Shown: in pieces, positions 8,280-11,248 of the stretch
How positions within the stretch are numbered: the stretch's first letter is position 1
Layout of the letters: every line of letters starts with the position of its first letter
From: UBA4615 sp044371545
GTDB taxonomy: Bacteria > Pseudomonadota > Gammaproteobacteria > Burkholderiales > Burkholderiaceae_E
DNA: 11,248 nt
Reading direction: 5' to 3'
NCBI GenBank assembly: GCA_044371545.1
Contig: JBILTM010000173.1
Span: forward strand, 1-11,248
Notes under the pieces: generated by a model
Databases searched by the model: none
Seen by the model: only the letters and a program-made list of their open reading frames with translations
Told to the model about the DNA's origin: nothing
Program-made: the position numbers and the translations under genes

Positions 8280-9062
8280 TCAGGCGAGACCGAACCCGTC
8301 GTCCGCCGCGATCACCGCGCCGTTGACGAAGCGCGAGTGGTCGGAGGCGAGCAGCAGCAGCAGGCCGTCGAGATCCTCCGGCTCGCCGAGTCGCTTCCTC
8401 GGCAGCATCGAGATCAGCTTGCGGCCGGCCTCGCTCTCCCAGTGGTGCTCGTTGAGCTCGGTCGAGATGTAGCCCGGGCAGATCGCGTTGACGTTGATGC
8501 CGTGGCGCGCCCACTCGAGCGCCATCGCGCGGGTCATCTGCACCACCGCCGCCTTGCTCATGCAGTAGACGCCGATCTGCGCGAGCACCTTGAGGCCGGC
8601 CATCGACGCGATGTTGACGATCCGCGCCTGGCGGCCCGGCTCGTCCTTCGCGCGGGCGATCATCCGGCGGCCGACCGCCTGCGCGACGAAGAACGCGCCG
8701 CGCGTGTTGGTGTCGAACACGAAGTCGAAGTCCTCGGGCGTCACGTCGACCAGCCGCTGCGTGGTGCTGACGCCCGAGTTGTTGACCAGGATGTCGATCG
8801 CGCCGGCCTGCGCCTCGGCCTCGGCGACGCCCGCCTCGATCGACGCGGCGTCGGTCACGTCCATCGGCACGACGTGCGCGTCGCCGCCGTCGGCCTCGAT
8901 CTCGGCGCGCAGCTCCTTGAGCCGCTCGACGCGGCGCGAGGCGAGCACGACGGTGGCACCGTGCGCGGCGAGCACGCGCGCGAACCGGGCGCCGAGCCCG
9001 CTCGAGGCGCCGGTGACGAGGGCGGTCCGGTCGGTCAGGTCGAAGCGCAGGGTCTCGGGCAT
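8280..9062 (-). CDS. Short-chain dehydrogenase/reductase (SDR), classical type
   Basis: This 260-residue cytoplasmic NAD(P)(H)-dependent oxidoreductase has a Rossmann fold. It carries the cofactor motif TGASSGLG (17-24), Arg43-Arg44 after the second strand (suggesting NADP(H) preference), MDVTD (67-71), NNSG (94-97, where NNAG is commoner), and the catalytic tetrad Asn119, Ser153, Tyr166, Lys170 (YCMSK). The PGYISTELN segment (196-204) follows, and the C-terminus VNGAVIAADDGFGLA takes the place of the usual 'G..i.vDGG' ending. It resembles FabG-like and 3-hydroxyacyl-CoA dehydrogenase-type SDRs, but the substrate is undetermined. AAGGAG at 9075-9070 is an ideal Shine-Dalgarno, 7 bp before ATG 9062, and fixes the start. 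It is divergent from ETF-QO (160 bp between starts), which together with the nearby thioesterase hints at acyl-CoA metabolism; that link is inference. Confidence 0.93.
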   Translation of the reverse strand: MPETLRFDLTDRTALVTGASSGLGARFARVLAAHGATVVLASRRVERLKELRAEIEADGGDAHVVPMDVTDAASIEAGVAEAEAQAGAIDILVNNSGVSTTQRLVDVTPEDFDFVFDTNTRGAFFVAQAVGRRMIARAKDEPGRQARIVNIASMAGLKVLAQIGVYCMSKAAVVQMTRAMALEWARHGINVNAICPGYISTELNEHHWESEAGRKLISMLPRKRLGEPEDLDGLLLLLASDHSRFVNGAVIAADDGFGLA

Positions 9063-9168
9063 CGCGGGGCTCCTTCGGGCAGGGCGCGATCATCGCACGG
9101 CGCGTCCGATCCACGGCCGGGCCGGTCCGGCAGGCCTCCGGCCTAGAGGGCGCCCTCGGTGCCGCTGT

Positions 9169-9197
9169 TTGCGCCGCAGCACGCGTTTGGCGAGAAT
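9169..9197 (+). promoter_or_regulatory. Possible promoter for the ETF-ubiquinone oxidoreductase gene
   Basis: TTGCGC at 9169-9174 (3 of 6 consensus positions) and GAGAAT at 9192-9197 (4 of 6) are separated by 17 bp. Transcription would start near 9204, with a leader of about 19 nt. The site lies in the 160-bp divergent spacer between the SDR and ETF-QO genes, where both promoters must be. No comparably good match was found for the SDR direction. Confidence 0.35.
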
Positions 9198-9222
9198 CGC
9201 GTGTTCGACTCTGGACGGGGAC

Positions 9223-10872
9223 ATGGACGTACAACGCGATTCGATGGAGTTCGACGTGCTGATCGTGGGCGGCGGGCCCGCGGGCCTCGGCGCGGCGATC
9301 CGCCTCAAGCAGCTGGCGGCCGAGCGCGGCACCGAGCTCGGCGTCTGCGTGATCGAGAAGGGCTCCGAGATCGGCGCGCACACGCTGTCGGGCGCGGTGA
9401 TGGACCCCCGCGCGCTGAACGAGCTGATCCCCGACTGGAAGGCGCAGGGCGCGCCGCTCGAGACCGAGGTCACGCACGACGAGGTCCTGTTCCTCACCGA
9501 ATCGAAGTCGATCGCGACGCCGCAGTGGGCGATCCCCTCGGGGCTCAAGAACCACGGCAACTACATCGTCAGCCTCGGCAACGTCGTCAAGTGGCTCGGC
9601 CAGCAGGCCGAGGCGCTCGGCGTCGAGATCTACCCGGGCTTCGCCGCCGCGGAGATCCTCTTCGACGACGCCGGCGCGGTGCGCGGCGTGGCCACCGGCA
9701 ACATGGGCGTCGGCCGCGACGGCGAGCCGACCGAGAACTTCCAGCCCGGCATGGAGCTGCTCGCGAAGTACACCCTCTTCGCCGAGGGCTCGCGCGGCCA
9801 CCTCGGCCGGCAGCTGATCGCGCGCTTCGCGCTCGACAAGGACTGCGACCCGCAGAGCTACGGCATCGGCATCAAGGAGCTGTGGGAAATCGAGCCGTCG
9901 AAGCACCGCAAGGGCCTCGTCGTGCACACCGCCGGCTGGCCGCTCGACAACGACACCTACGGCGGCTCGTTCCTCTATCACTTCGGCGACAACAAGGTCG
10001 CGGTGGGCTTCGTGGTCGGCCTCGGCTACCAGAACCCGTGGCTGTCGCCGTACGAGGAGTTCCAGCGCTACAAGACGCACCCCGCGATCCGCGGCACCTT
10101 CGAGGGCGGCAAGCGCCTGTCGTACGGTGCGCGCGCGATCACCGCGGGCGGCATCATGTCGCTGCCCAAGACGGTGTTCCCCGGCGGCGCGCTGATCGGC
10201 TGCGACGCCGGCTTCCTGAACGCCTCGCGAATCAAGGGCAGCCACGCCGCGATCAAGACCGGCATGCTCGCCGCCGAGGCCGCGTTCGAGGCGATCGCCG
10301 CCGGGCGCAGCGCCGACGAGCTGTCGGCCTATCCGCAGGCGTTCCGCTCGTCGTGGCTGTTCGACGAGCTCTGGCAGGCACGCAACTTCAAGCAGTGGAT
10401 GGGCAAGGGCCTGTACACCGGCACGATCATGGTCGGCATCGAGCAGGTGGTGCTCGGCGGCAAGTTCCCCTGGACGCTGCACCACACGCACGCCGACCAC
10501 GAGTGCCTGAAGCCGGCCTCGGCATTCAAGCCGATCGTCTACCCCAAGCCCGACGGCAAGATCACCTTCGACAAGCTCTCCTCGGTGTTCATCTCGAACA
10601 CCAACCACGAGGAGAACCAGCCGATCCACCTGACGCTGAAGGACCCGGGCGTCCCGGTGAAGGTGAACCTCGCGACCTTTGCGGGGCCCGAGCAGCGCTA
10701 CTGCCCCGCCGGCGTCTACGAGTACGTGAAGAACGACGACGGCTCCGACCGGCTGCAGATCAACGCGCAAAACTGCGTCCACTGCAAGACCTGCGACATC
10801 AAGGACCCGACGCAGAACATCGTCTGGGTCGTGCCCGAGGGCGGCGGGGGCCCGAACTACCCGGGCATGTGA
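9223..10872 (+). CDS. Electron transfer flavoprotein-ubiquinone oxidoreductase (ETF-QO)
   Basis: ETF-QO is a monotopic inner-membrane flavoprotein. It passes electrons from reduced ETF, fed by acyl-CoA and other dehydrogenases, to ubiquinone. The protein is full length for the bacterial family at 549 residues. The FAD dinucleotide motif is VGGGPAGLGAAIRLKQ (15-30), with the acidic residue after the second strand in VIEKG (43-47). A second FAD contact region is AEGSRGHLGRQL (187-198), with the distal FAD motif GCDAGFLNASRIKGSHAAIK (326-345). The C-terminal ferredoxin-like domain supplies the [4Fe-4S] ligands: Cys494 (YCPAGVYE), Cys518, Cys521 and Cys524 (CVHCKTC), followed by DIKDPTQNIVW. I prefer ATG 9223, with GGGG about 2-5 bp upstream, over the in-frame ATG at 9244, which lacks a ribosome site; the FAD motif fits either. 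The next gene begins 4 bp after the stop. Genes for ETF alpha and beta are not in the window. Confidence 0.96.
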   Translation: MDVQRDSMEFDVLIVGGGPAGLGAAIRLKQLAAERGTELGVCVIEKGSEIGAHTLSGAVMDPRALNELIPDWKAQGAPLETEVTHDEVLFLTESKSIATPQWAIPSGLKNHGNYIVSLGNVVKWLGQQAEALGVEIYPGFAAAEILFDDAGAVRGVATGNMGVGRDGEPTENFQPGMELLAKYTLFAEGSRGHLGRQLIARFALDKDCDPQSYGIGIKELWEIEPSKHRKGLVVHTAGWPLDNDTYGGSFLYHFGDNKVAVGFVVGLGYQNPWLSPYEEFQRYKTHPAIRGTFEGGKRLSYGARAITAGGIMSLPKTVFPGGALIGCDAGFLNASRIKGSHAAIKTGMLAAEAAFEAIAAGRSADELSAYPQAFRSSWLFDELWQARNFKQWMGKGLYTGTIMVGIEQVVLGGKFPWTLHHTHADHECLKPASAFKPIVYPKPDGKITFDKLSSVFISNTNHEENQPIHLTLKDPGVPVKVNLATFAGPEQRYCPAGVYEYVKNDDGSDRLQINAQNCVHCKTCDIKDPTQNIVWVVPEGGGGPNYPGM

Positions 10873-10876
10873 CGCG

Positions 10877-11248
10877 GTGGGCCGTCGTGCCCTGATCGCC
10901 GGCGCGACCGGCCTGACCGGCTCGCGACTGCTGTCGCTGCTGCTCGCCGAGCCCGCGTACGAGCGGATCCACGCGGTGCTGCGCAGGCCGCTGCCCGACG
11001 CGCAGCAGCCCGCGCCCGGCTCGCCCGGGGCCGGGCGGCTCGTCGAGCACGTCGTCGACTTCGCCGCGCTCGGCCGCGGCGCCGGCCTGCCCGAGGTCGA
11101 CGACGTCTACCTGTGCCTCGGCACGACGATCAAGGTCGCAGGCTCGCAGGAGGCGTTCCGCCGCGTCGACTTCGACGCGGTCGTCGGACTCGCGCGGCTC
11201 GCGCGCCGGCACGGCGCGAGCCGCTGCGCGACCGTGTCCGCGCGCGGC
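10877..11248 (+). CDS. NAD(P)-binding Rossmann-fold protein, TIP30/epimerase-like, N-terminal part (truncated by window edge)
   Basis: The 124 codons present run to the window end without a stop. The frame opens with GTG at 10877 and gives GRRALIAGATGLTGSRLLSL. This carries the Rossmann motif GATGLTG at residues 9-15, followed by AYERIHAVLRRPLP (second strand with Arg residues, suggesting NADP(H)). Further on are VVDFAAL, VDDVYLCLGTTIKVAGSQEA, FRRVDFDAVVGLARLARRHG and the start of the VSA-type strand at the edge. This pattern matches extended or atypical SDR proteins annotated as NAD(P)H-binding oxidoreductase or nucleoside-diphosphate-sugar epimerase (TIP30/HTATIP2-like). The catalytic region lies outside the window. 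GTG is the only plausible start near the ETF-QO stop. No good Shine-Dalgarno is present, so the 4-bp gap suggests translational coupling. Substrate unknown. Confidence 0.82.
   Translation, partial: MGRRALIAGATGLTGSRLLSLLLAEPAYERIHAVLRRPLPDAQQPAPGSPGAGRLVEHVVDFAALGRGAGLPEVDDVYLCLGTTIKVAGSQEAFRRVDFDAVVGLARLARRHGASRCATVSARG

Noticed and set aside
8769..8780. NNSG instead of NNAG in the SDR as a sign of an inactive enzyme
   Set aside because: Ser at this place occurs in active SDRs, and the cofactor motif and the full Asn-Ser-Tyr-Lys tetrad are intact.
8080..10782. A 900-codon minus-strand open frame opposite ETF-QO and across the SDR gene
   Set aside because: It overlaps the unambiguous ETF-QO coding sequence and reads the SDR in the wrong frame. 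The composition is artefactual (Arg/Ala/Asp/Leu) and no domain is recognisable.

Overview
The window is a very GC-rich bacterial chromosome segment, with nearly every third codon position G or C and long open antisense frames as a by-product. It is densely packed with housekeeping genes. Gene content and order (pyrG, kdsA, DUF1330, eno, ftsB, with nearby hslO, a gamma-carbonic anhydrase, DUF3422 and ETF-ubiquinone oxidoreductase) match what I recall for Betaproteobacteria, most likely Burkholderiales. kdsA (LPS inner core) shows that it is Gram-negative. I cannot name the genus.

Layout. 1-185 (minus) is the 5' end of a probable ferritin-like DUF455 gene, divergent from a gamma-class carbonic anhydrase (277-804, plus). 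hslO/Hsp33 follows (944-1957, plus) after a palindrome-rich leader that could fold over its ribosome binding site. The end of hslO runs 41 bp into the convergent ftsB. A six-gene minus-strand block then reads, in transcription order: acyl-CoA thioesterase (6905-6480), pyrG, kdsA, DUF1330, eno, ftsB. Gaps are 6-36 bp. A strong extended -10 promoter at the end of the thioesterase gene probably starts a pyrG-kdsA-DUF1330-eno-ftsB transcript.

Only 30 bp separate the thioesterase from a divergent DUF3422 membrane-anchored protein (6936-8219, plus). DUF3422 converges on an SDR oxidoreductase (9062-8280, minus) across 60 bp of overlapping GC hairpins. The SDR is divergent from ETF-ubiquinone oxidoreductase (9223-10872, plus). 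A truncated NAD(P)-binding Rossmann protein starts 4 bp after it and runs off the window.

How the genes fit together. The central block joins CTP supply (PyrG) and KDO-8-phosphate synthesis (KdsA), both needed for CMP-KDO and LPS, with enolase, whose product PEP is the KdsA substrate, and the divisome protein FtsB. The right-hand part is redox and acyl-CoA related: thioesterase, SDR, and ETF-QO feeding beta-oxidation electrons to ubiquinone. I see no mobile element, CRISPR array, tRNA, rRNA, phage gene or defence system, and no stretch over 300 bp lacks a gene. No undescribed multi-gene system is evident. The points worth a second look are regulatory and architectural, plus the DUF genes.
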